Shown here: positions 38,301 to 50,300 of the stretch, piece by piece
Layout: every line of letters begins with the position of its first letter
Position numbering within the stretch: position 1 is the first letter of the stretch
Source: Lingula anatina
Lineage: Eukaryota; Brachiopoda; Lingulata; Lingulida; Lingulidae
Assembly (NCBI RefSeq): GCF_001039355.2
Contig: NW_019776013.1
Location: forward strand, 66,735 to 130,734
Length of the DNA stretch: 64,000 nt
Direction: 5' to 3'
Position numbers and translations under genes: made by a program
Notes under the pieces: generated by a model
The model's input: only the letters and a program-made list of their open reading frames with translations
The model's database searches: none
What the model was told of the DNA's origin: nothing

Positions 38301-41300
38301 CTGACCCCCCTCTTACGAAAAAGTCCTATAGTCCTCCCCCTTCCCCCCCCCCCAAAAAAAAAATAAATAAATAAAGGAAAAAAACAATTCAGATTCATGT
38401 AATTGTTATGAAAAATGATGCTGACATTCGGCTCAAATAATCCATTAACCAATACCAGTAATTTTGTCAACTTAGGAAACAAGACTTGTGTGATCATGTC
38501 ACCAAATGATGACTACAATTGGCACGACCACTCGTGCCAGCGCACTGACCAGCACTACCTGTGTAAACAAGGTAAATATTAAAAGGACTGTAGCACACAA
38601 TTTTCCAAAATTCCTGGTGAGTTCAATAAATCTTTTGAACTGACCAGCCCTTTGAAAAAAACTACCAAACAGATGATGTTTTACACTTGTAAATGTGTAA
38701 ATGTAAAAGAACAGTAGAAGTTTCTGCCACGAAGTTTAAATTATCGCGCCATCACCTATAAGCCAGTGCAGGGTTTAGGTTATTGCCTAGGGGGTAGTAG
38801 GACTGTGTGTTTCTGCAATTAGTTAACATGGCACTGGTGAGTCAACTCTGAGCCAATTATGACGTCACTATTTAGCACATCTTATTAACGGATTAAATTT
38901 ATGATCAAAGGTTCATTGTATACTTGGAGTATAAGCACCAGATTTTTTCTGAGGAGAACTGACAATTTTTTTAATTGGGAATTATTTTTTCCAGCACGTG
39001 AAGTGATCGCCCCACTGCGGTGTGTGACTCATACAGAGAGTGGATCAAACACAGCAACATGTCCTGCTGGTGAGTTAAATAATTGATACCATTATTAATT
39101 ATGCTGATGAGTTTTAAATACAATTAACACAACATCTGGTCAAGCTTTTGACTTGCTGTGTATTGTAATTACAGTACTCATTTATTAAAAAAAAAAACAA
39201 AAAGCATTATTTCTCAAAACAATGTTGACAGTGGGCTACAACATCTTAATTTTTTTAAGGATCTTAAAAGTGAAATGGTTACATATTGGAAAGAATTTAT
39301 TAATAAAGTGAAACTGATAAATCATGAAAAGAATATAATTAAATAAGAGAGTGGTTTTTGAAATTGAAGTAATAATTAAACTAAATAAGACCCTTTTTCT
39401 CTTGCCTAACAATGCTAGATTGGGTTTTATTAAAACATTACTATGTGTCCAGTGTCAAGAAAAAAAAACTCGTGCATGTGAATTGCATTGAATATCAAAT
39501 TTTTGTTTCAGATGCACCAAATGCAATATCATGTCGATGCAGTTGTGCTAACTGGGTCATCAAAAACTACGGGAGTGTGTGTGACTGCAGCCTGTGTGGC
39601 ACTCAGACAGAGGCTGTCGCACAATGTTGTGCAACCACACCACCTGGAGGGTATGATCCAGGTAAGAATTCTCACACAATAATTACTCTTCACTGTCTTT
39701 TTTTTATAATATTAATAACGAATTCTAGAGGAAGATAATATTGTCACTGCACATTTTTATCGAGTGATAAGTCTGATGTTTTTTTTTTCAAATTTTTCAA
39801 TTGCACTCTCATTTGCAGAAGCATTAGTGCAGTTATGACTGCACACCTTCCTAGGATAAATATTTACAATATATATATATATATATATATATGCACATGT
39901 TTAAGTCTTCCTACAACTATATGCATGCATTAATGCAAATTTAACTAACACAGAATAAAGATCATGTAAAAATTGTACATTGATCATGAACTCAGTGCTA
40001 CTGTAACAGTTGTCTATTTTCGTATTCATCAGGTCCAGATTACCAGGCTTTCTTTCAATGTACCAATTTAAGAGGGGACCCCTATACAGGAGCAACATGT
40101 CCAGCAGGTGAGATTACTGTCATTAAGCACACATGTATAAATCAAAACTTTATTTATTTTACTTCATAATACTTCATATTTTAGTATAATCTTATCTTAT
40201 TTGTAAAATTGAAAATTTTAATTATTTATTTATTTGCATGAAGGGAAGACGGAAAGAAATACTGTAAGAGACTAATGGTTTACCTATTATGAAAGTCTGA
40301 TAAAAGTTTTCATCTAATAAAATTGTGTTAATTCCAATATGAATTGTACCAAGGAGTAAACAGAGAAATAATGTAATGAAACTAATTATATGTTTTGACT
40401 TTACAGACGAGTACCCTACAGCTGTTGCATGTGCGTGTGGAAATTGTAACAACGGATGGTGGATTAGTGGAAACAACACGTGCACGTGCGACACCTTGGT
40501 CACCTCAGACTGGGTCGAGGCTCAATGCTGTCGCATTTTGCTGAAACCAAGATCTGGAGGTAATATTGCAACGTCATGATGTTCAGTGCCTTTTAATATA
40601 TTTTATACTAAAGTCTGTAACATGTAATATATATTGACATCTTAATTGTAACACATGAGGCTATTTTGACTTGACATATTGCTTCTTACATGAGGGCACA
40701 TGCAAACAGTTTATGTTATTTTAATTAAAAATTTTGGAAACAATACCCCACCTTTGGTATCAAAAGCAGTAGGTTTATGTTTGTAAACTGACACCAATTA
40801 ATAGTAGTTATACAGCTACAGAACTATTCATAATGGAGTATATTTGTTTTGCAAATAAGCCACGGATTCTCACTTAATTCTAGGATTCTTAGAAGACCAG
40901 TACATCCGCTGGGATGGGGCGTCCACCAATGGTTACAATCACTGGGACATGGGGTCCACCACTACTGCCTCAGGGTGCATGCAACATTGTGAGGATCAGG
41001 TAAGGTTCTATTGCAACATTGTGAGGATCAGGTAAGGTTCTATTGCAACATTGTGAGGATCACATTGGATTCTCATAACACTACCATCATGATTACTTAA
41101 GATTACATTATAATATAAAATAGCATCCTAGAAACTGTGATAAAATAGATGATGACTTGATAAATTTAACAATTATGTCTTTTATATTTACTAAATTTCA
41201 AATGTAATACAAGCACTGTAGATAAAAAAAAGCATATTAATAACATTTAAATGTAGCTGCAGTGATTTCTATATGTGGAAAGAATGGAAACTGAATGACA

Positions 41301-44300
41301 TGAACTTCAGGTTGGCTGTCGTTCATTTGACTGGAACCCTTCCAATGGCCATTGTTATCTAAGCAAAGACACACACCGCACCTTAGGAACACCTGGCATC
41401 ACAACACAAGGAACAACTCATTTATATGAAAGATACACTGCAACAATGGAAGGTAAGGATACAGTGATAGAAGATGTATTATAAATTATATATCTTATGT
41501 GTGGCGTAATGGCGTAAGTTTATACATGTGATATGTGTGGTATGATATATTTAGAGATTTATGTAGAACATAGGGCCTGTAAATGTAACTGAAAAATACA
41601 TTTAGCACTCGATCATTAAGTTATTAGTATTGTTACATTTGTTACACTAAAAGTATCAAAGCATTGTTCTTATAAAAAGAAAAAAATTAGTCCTTGGGGA
41701 ATATTGACATACACAAAAAGCTAATTTAAAATTGGTATCAATTTTTTCTCTGCCAAATGGTAATTATTATGATTGTAAGATTTATATAACCTACAAGTAT
41801 GATCAAACAAGAATAATAATAAAAAGAATTCTGTAGTTCCTTTTCATTAAACAAGTTGATGGTAAATTTTGATGTGGTATTTTTATTGAAAAAAAGATAA
41901 TTGGAAATCTCATTTTGCACTTTCTCTCAACTTTTACAGACCATCCTAGTTTAGTGAATAACTACTTCCGGCGTATAGAAGGCTATTCCCTATCTGGACA
42001 CAATTTTGGAGATTCTAAAGCTGTATCACGTGATACATGCCTTCTTCTCTGCTTACGACACCCAGAGTGAGTATTTTAACTTTTTATTTAACGTAAAGAA
42101 TTCAAAATGAAAATTTCAACTGTTTTTGTATTTGCTTAAAAAAATGAGCAGGATGAGCTTTGGAACTTTAGTTCACAGAACAGCGATTCTCCTAGAACAG
42201 AGAGGATCTTAAGATGTCCTTGGAGAATCACCAAATGTACTGAGTCGCAATCTCACCTGTGACACATATATACATATATATATCACATATTTCAGGTGCA
42301 AGTCTGTGGACTATGACTATGTAGCTAGTAGTGGATGCTGGCTGAATACAGAGACCAGATTGTCTCAACCTTCAAGTTTCAGTTCCTATTACAACTATGA
42401 TTACTATGAATTTATTGACAATGGCGGTAGGAAATTTTTAAAGCTTTTATGAAAACTCTGACTTGTCCTTTTTTATGCCCCTCTTTCTTTTTTTTTTTTT
42501 TTTTACAAATTATTTTTGCAAAGATTTATAGTCTAAACAATATAAAATTTTACGTGTACAAATAAGCTTTTTGAAATTAATGTGACTCTTTTTCTGAGTG
42601 GATCTCACTTTGTTTGGACTGTTTATTGAATTCAAAAAAATTAGATTATATCTGATAATTTTTTATGGTCAAAACTGGAAGATAGGCATTGTAAATTAGG
42701 TAAGAAAAATCTGAAGCAAAAAAAAATAAATAAATAAATAAATAAAAAATTCAAGAACATTATCATGAACCTCTGATCATTATTCCAGATCCTCAGATAG
42801 AATGCCACCATGTGACAGAAACTGGGCATTATGCTCACTGTGGAATGATAGGTAAACCAAAAGTTTTCATACAATACAGGGGGTCCCAAAAATGTACACA
42901 TGCACTCTTTGCATGAAAATTGATGGCCAATTACCCTTATATTTTGTTCTGATTAAGATATTCATTGACACTGATATAAGTCCAGTGAGTTAAAGAAGGT
43001 TACATTTGAATATGTCTATCAACATACTTTTCTGCAATTTAAATCTTGATGGAGATATAACTTGTAAGAATATGGGTAATGACAGTTATTTATTTTGAAA
43101 TTCTAAATGAAAGGATACATTTTTTACTGTGTTACATCTGATTTTAATATTATAGGCACATGGATGGACCATTTTAACATCATCGAGTATGCAGCATTGT
43201 CTGGTTACAATAATGCATATCACTATGGCACTACAATAAACAATTGTTTGAAACTTTGTCATAATGATGGAAGTTGTAAAACTATTGACCAAAGAGACAT
43301 TGATACTGGGTGTAAGTATATATTTTTATACAAAGTGCTGTGATTCATACTATTCTGTTGTTAACCTGGAATGAATAACCATATGTCTGTCCGCGTGTAC
43401 TCTTGTCTGTCTGTCTGTCGGTCCATCCATCAATCTAACTGTCAGTGAACTGTGGACCAATCTCTTAGTCTGACTGTTTGTCTTTCTGCTCAATTCCTAA
43501 TTAAGACTCGCCCTTTTGTCAGTTCTACCTTTGTAGTTTGAGGGACCCCAGATTACACCAATGGTCCTATACCTTCTCTCTTCTCTTGATTATACCTAGG
43601 ACTTGAGACCCATAGTTAAATGGTTCCTAGCCATAGGAGTTTTAAAATTATACTACACTGTAGTATGGAAAGACAGCAATATCGCCATTTGAAGCGATGT
43701 ACTGTCGTACCATTCCTGTGTCTGATATTCCGCAACTTGTTAGTTATCTGGAAAAACATGAGCTTTTCCGAAGTGTGATGTAATGATGTAATAAGCCACG
43801 TGATGTAGGTCAGAGGTCATGAGTGTGAAGCGGGAAGTGGGGATGCGACGTGGCATGTGAGACATGGACTTTTAATTCTGTAATAAATATTTTAATCTTT
43901 TATATAAATTGTTGTTACAATACCATATCTGGCGACAAGGATGGAACAGTCTCACAAGGGAAGAAAGTAACAAGTAAGAATCTATATAAACATTGACTAT
44001 AGCGAAAATGAATGAGCGCAGTGTAACTCGTTGAACAGTCACAATGGCGAGCCCATCTATACAGATACCTACTTATCATGAATTTGACTGTAAGTCAGAA
44101 GGCGTTGCCATTAGATGGAGAAAATGGATAAACAGATTGAAAAACAATGTATTTGTTGGTTNGTTTTTTCAAACGTTTTCATTAAGAATTAAAGTTAAAG
44201 TTGACAATTTTATGAATCCAATTGACATTTAGTATTATATGCATTTTGTGTTATTGTTTATTACATTTATTGTATATATGTTATGTGTTGTTCTGTCATA

Positions 44301-47300
44301 ATATTCAAATTTAAAAAAAAAAAAAGAAAGAAAAGAAGTAATGTGATGTAATGATGTAATAAGCCACGTGATGTAGGTCAGAGGTCATGAGTGTGAAGCG
44401 GGAAGTGGGGATGCGACGTGGCATGTGAGACATGGACTTTTAATTCTGTAATAAATATTTTAATCTTTTATATAAATTGTTGTTACAATACCATACGAAG
44501 AAGAAACCTAGCTATCATGTTTTGTATTTACGCTTAGTCAGGTTTGTGATCATTTCTTTAAATTATTTTTCATGGATTTTTTTACAACGTGGACACCCTG
44601 AATTATTTTCATGTTCGTGTGATAACAAATGTAAATTGTTTGTACCTGTTTAATCAGCCGTCATGCTGTGAAATCGGCTGAAAAGTTCCTATTTATTTCC
44701 TTTATCTAATATAAGAAAACTAATAACTGTTCATTTTTATAACAATTTTCTCTTTACGGCTGATAAAATACACAATTAGAAAATAGCACTTTCTTGTACT
44801 TTTTAGTTACAGCTAAACTGTAGAATCATTTAAGTTTGAAGAAGTTTTTGTTTGCTTAGTCAGTGAAAATGGGTGTGCCCTCCCCCTTCTCTACCTCTCT
44901 CCTGTTTGCGGATAGTATTAGATAACACACAGGTAAACTAGGTCGCCGGGTCGTTATCAGCCTCACCCGAGTTACAGTGTACATAAACCAGTACTTGATC
45001 AGTGATTTGGTCCAGTCGAACTCTGTGTTCCCAAATATTCAGCATCACACCATTTCTGAGACAGATACATGTACCAGTATTACAGGTAAGCCAATTGAAA
45101 AGTTTTACTCAGATTTGTATAAATATCTTCGTCTTAATGAAGAAGGAACAGTTCCTTGGTCATTTATTACAGTGAACAAATTCATCAGCTGCATTATTCA
45201 CGTACTATAAGCTACAAATATGGTTTAAAAAAGCTAAATTTCTGGCAACATATTAAGACACTGAAGTGTTGTATTCAGTTAGTAATAATTCTTAAGATTT
45301 AGCTGCAAGTTGTTTGTAGAAACTATAATTGAAACTTCACTTATTTAAATCTAAAGCTCCAGGCGTCCATATCCAAGGTAAACGTCAGTCCGGTCATTTA
45401 TTGGGACAGGTTAAAATCTAGTAGAGTAGGCAACATAATATAGTACGTTGATACAGGTTAGGCCTACATAATGGAAAACAACTGTCTTCAATCTTTATAG
45501 TAAAGTCGATTGATTGGATGTCAGAGATTAATTTCATCAGCTGTCTTTTGTTATAAGAATAAATAAAGTAATTTTTCTTCGATCAACAGCTAAAATATTG
45601 AAATTGTTTACCTCTAATATTTCGATTACTGTTAAAGTTTTTTTTATCAGATCGATTGACTATATCCATTTGTGCGTGGAAGAGCCGCTTGTGTACAGAG
45701 AATTACTAGTTTCTTATCGTTCGAGGAAAAACAATAAGGACTTGGATATTTAGGTTTAACAGGAAAAACTATATAACTGTGAACCAGGCTGATACTACCA
45801 GGCGCTCAGATAAGAGTGTATCGAGACCTTATAATTCTTACTAAATTAATAATGGTAACGTTAATAAATATTGGTGGTGTTAATTTAAGAAGTCAGCTGG
45901 TAGCAACAATGAGGTATTCATCGGTCTGGGTTACACTGGTCATTACACGATTTAACTTTATTTATCTATATATTAAAATAAATCCTTGTATATAAATAAA
46001 GTTTTTCCCTTTCATGGTGCTGAGTGAAATGTATCGCTCATACTTATCTTGAGATAGTTTGAACCTAACATACGCGTGTATGAGAAGTTCAGAATGATAG
46101 GAAGCATTTTAGACCTTAGAGTTTTGGACAAAACATATGAATTAATGGGTTTCAAAATATATTTTCAGGTAAACTTTTGCGTGATCTGTCTCCAGAATGG
46201 CATCTCAATCCGAAACGCTTCGGCCACTTGGCGGAACAGAAAACGCCATGTGTGTCTTGCACGAATACGGCAACACGACCAACGTGTTCAGCGTGTGGAT
46301 CAACACGAAGACGCATGTGCCAGATGGCACGTGGGAGCGCTCTCTGATCCTGCTTCAGAAGAACTTCCCAACGCTTCGACTACGAGTGGTGGAACAAGGA
46401 GGCAAAAGGCACTTTAAGTTCATGGACGATCCTCACGTAGACTATGAAGTGAAAGATTTGAGCGACCCTGGTGACTGGAAGGATTTTCATGAGAACTTGC
46501 TGCAGTTGAGGTTTGATATTAAGAACGGACCTTTGTGGAAGGTGATGCTTTTGCGCTTTCCGCAATCATCAGGCAAGAACGAGGGCGGTGATGAGAACGA
46601 GTTTGGATTTGCAAATGTCTTGGTGTTCGTTTTCCATCATTGCATCATAGATGGGAAGTCGAACATCATCATGCTCACGCGCCTTGCCCATATTCTGAAC
46701 GCCGTTATAGCAGGGGAGGCAGTAGAGGAAAACGATGTGACTACTGTGAAACCGACGGCAGAGCACCTTATTGGAGATGAAAATATGAAGTTCCGCATGA
46801 AGGATTTTATCCGAGTTGGAAAAGAAATTTACAACTTCTTGTTCCCCCATGAGAATTTATTCTTGAAAAAGTTCCCAGCACCGCAACTGGATGAAGGTGA
46901 TACCGGCCGCACGAGGGTCGTTCCCTTGGAGTTGTCAGTGTCTGAGACAGAGAACCTGTTGGCTAAGTGTAAAGAACACGGTTCAACGGTCAACGGCATC
47001 TTCGTCGCCGCCGCCAGTATTGCATTGTCCCGCATGATCAACGAAGGTGGCACGCCACGTCCGTTGGACTTTCTCTGCGGGCACGCCGTTACATTACGCC
47101 GGTATATACCAGATGACATGAGCAACACGGTGGGATGTTTCATAGGCCTTCACCGCATTGGCTTTGTCACTCCTGCTGACACAAGTGACCAGCTGTGGCC
47201 ATTGGCCGTACAAGCCACCAAGCGCATCCACGATGATTTGGACCATGACAGCTTTCTCCAACAGTATCGAGTGGCCTTAAGTTTAGTTTCCGATAAGAAC

Positions 47301-50300
47301 ATTACGAAGTTGATATCGACCAAGATGTGCGAAAACGAGTTCGAATCATCTAACATCGGGAACTACGACCTGGTGTTCCCGGCGGAAGATAAGCACGTAA
47401 AGGTCACCAAGGTCGTCAGTTCTACAGCCATGCAAGACTTGCACACGCCCTTCATTCATTACTTGCGGAAGTTCCGTGGGCGGTTCCTCTATAACTTGGA
47501 CTATTCAACGAACTGGACATCTGACCAGAATGCGAACAAGTACGCTAACATGACCGTCCAGTTAATGAAGGAAGCATCGAGAAGAAGCATGTGCACTTCT
47601 GCCGGAATGACCGCAGATGTCACTGTGCGGGCATCGAGCAGAAGTCTTTGTCCGCCCCTTCCCAATTTGCGCGGTTTCATAACTATTGGCAGGATTTTGC
47701 GTTATGCGCGCTGAGGGAATCTATAAAACGTCCTCAAAGACTGACAGACTCGCTTTTTGCTGGAAACTAAAGTCATCTATTGGTATTCCTCTGCCTGGGC
47801 ATCTAACGGAAACGGCAGAGGTTTTCTGAGCGTCGTTTCAAGTAACTGCTGAAACTCAGAGTTGACAGAAGGGGTTTGTTGTGTCCTACTTTAGTAAGTT
47901 TTAACTTACGGTTTGTATCTTGCAGTACGCCCACAGACTGAGGCAGGACTCCGAGCATAATGCGATCACTTGTTTCAGAGGTGGCAGCCTTGTGGGGTTC
48001 ATTTAGTCTTGCCGAGACCAAATTTAATTTGAACAATTTAAATTGAACAAACAAAGCAGAGACAGATGTCAGTTTTTTATATAAATAGCAATACACAAGA
48101 GTTTTATAGAATGATCCATATTTCATTGACATTAGACAAACAAAACTACTTGTAGATGTAACTACGATATACCCTGAAACGTAAACGGTACCGCGAAGTC
48201 GGGGAAGTGAATTACTGTAATCCACAGCAGTGTAACTTGGGGGAGCATACAGTCGCTTGTGCAGCAATGAAATTCTACCAAACTGCAACAGAAACCAGAA
48301 ATTCTAACGTTCTGAGTAAATTTATACATAGTCAACAGCTAGCTTTAGCGTGCTGAGGTCGCTGTTGAAAGGGACGCGGTGTCGCCCCTAAGAATGGGGC
48401 ACGTCTCCTAACATGCCGTGCACATCTTTTATTACCTAGTATCTCCATGTTGTGAAGTTAGATAACATTGGAAGATGATAATTTATAGATTAATAGGTGA
48501 TATTTTAACAAAATATATAAAGTTAAGATTTGGGGGTAAATAGTATTGGACTGGAGGAAGAACTTAGTGTAAATAAAGCTGGTTGAAAATCCACGACTTT
48601 TGTTGTTTGATTCTTCTCTATTGGCAAACCGAATATTGAATCTTGACCAGGACAGGTAATTAGATTGGTGTTTTTTGTCATTCCTACTTTTATTTGTGTG
48701 ACATTTTTAAATACAAGTAGTGTGTTTTTATGATTATTGTTCTTTACTCGGTGTTATCAATTTTGCAAAATTGAAGAATTGATAGAAACTGTCGAAAATC
48801 AATGATTTGTGATCTGAGATGTAAGGCACTTTTCTGCCACAGTTGTCTTTGATTTTTTCAATCAAATTATGCTTCTTGTTGGGGATACTGATTAAAAGTA
48901 ACCAGGCAAAGAACAAAAACTCATAAAAACACAAATAGTATTAAAAAAGTTGCAAAAATGAAAGTGGAAATGACCAAAAACTGCAGTCCAATTACATCAC
49001 TCCTGGTGAAGGTTCAATATTCAGTTTATAAGAGTAGAATAAATCTGAGCATATTTCTGTAAGGTTATTACATGTATCATGAAACTTAGTCATGCCATAC
49101 TGCAATAATGTTGATGTACAAGTGAAATGCTGCCTATGCAATATCAATTTTTTCACGTAAATTTAAGGTTAGTGTTTTCTTCAGATATCTTGTATTAACA
49201 TTTAGCCTGTATGACAAATTTTGATTAAAAGTCAAGCTTCTTTTTAATAACATGATCAAATTGAAACCCATCTTTCATTGAATCATAAGACCACTGAAGT
49301 TTTCTTGTAATTAATGACTGAATATTAAGCATGATGTGTTTTAGAAATGAATTTCTGATGAATAAATTTTTCTTCCAGACTCTGATTATGTTTGTGACCT
49401 GAGTTACGACACTAGGTTCACCATCAGTGATTCCAACAGTTTTATGAAGGGATCATGGCCATTTTACAACAACTTTGTGTTTGATGGCTTTAGAGGTATA
49501 AGAACAAGGGTGAAGTAGACATACTATTTTATTAATTTTATTTAATATAATCAAATAAAGGATATAAAAAGTTGAATTTGTTTCAGCATGCAACTGTAAT
49601 TTTGAATATTAAATTTTTTTTAATATTTTCATGACAAAACAAGATGCAGAAATGGCCTTTGCATTATTTATTTATTATGCTTTGCTAGAATGTTAAAAAA
49701 CAAACAAACAAACAAAAACTGGATTTTAAGCTGTTTAAATAAAACTATCCATATACACTGCATTCACATAACATAAACTAAAACTAAGTGTCCTTTTTTT
49801 TCAAGGCGATTACCTCCGGGATTCCTTTTCCCACATTCTGGGTCATTATGTCATGTGGTCTACCATCACTTCTTCCACAAAGACCCTGGCTGAGTGCATG
49901 GATTTGTGCTACGCAGACACCCAGTGTAAAGCCATAGACTACAGCCCAGGCAGCAGTAATTGTGTATTGAAAAACCAAAACAGATTCAGTCAGCCAATGA
50001 AATACTTTGTTGCTGACTCTTCTTGGGACCATTATGAATTTATTGGGTCCAGAGGTAAGCCAAGGTTATTGAAGTTAATTATATTTTTAAAGTGTATTTA
50101 AAGGGATTTGTTTCTTCATTTGGAAAGTATGGGTGAAGTTTGTATTTTTTTAAGTTGCTGTGACCTTTGCATTATATCCTATCTGCTTAGTTTGGTTTGA
50201 ATTTGAATAAGATGTCAAAAAATATAGAAGTTACTCTAGTTAAGTTTTTTATTTGATTTATGAAGTGGTATTTTTTTGGAGGTAAGAGAAAGAAAAGCCT

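Larger units (their letters stand above)
35268..38571 (+). other. C-type lectin domain 2, split by an inserted SUEL cassette
   Basis: Exons 15-16 encode the first half (CEPGWFEWRGQCYRF, HLASINSAEEM, FYIGMQWGG). Exon 20 (38476-38571) encodes the last part (CVIMSPNDDYNWHDHSC and HYLCK). Exons 17-19 lie between and encode a SUEL lectin and a Cys-rich module. Residues: first half 603-690, insert 691-846, second half 847-878. Joining exon 16 directly to exon 20 also keeps frame, since both borders are phase 1. Confidence 0.85.
42789..49495 (+). other. Linker exon and PAN/apple domain 4, split by the 6-kb intron
   Basis: Exon 29 (63 nt) is a two-Cys linker (IECHHVTETGHYAHC). Exon 30 starts TWMDHFNIIEYAALSGYN and ends in phase 1 after DTG. 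Exon 31 at 49379 resumes with YSDYVCDLSYDT. The intron between them hosts an independent gene and an LTR element. Frame and PAN spacing are preserved across it. Confidence 0.72.

Noticed and set aside
47803-48288. 161-codon minus-strand frame after the acyltransferase
   Set aside because: No recognisable motif and no homologous structure; it overlaps the likely 3' UTR of the acyltransferase gene.
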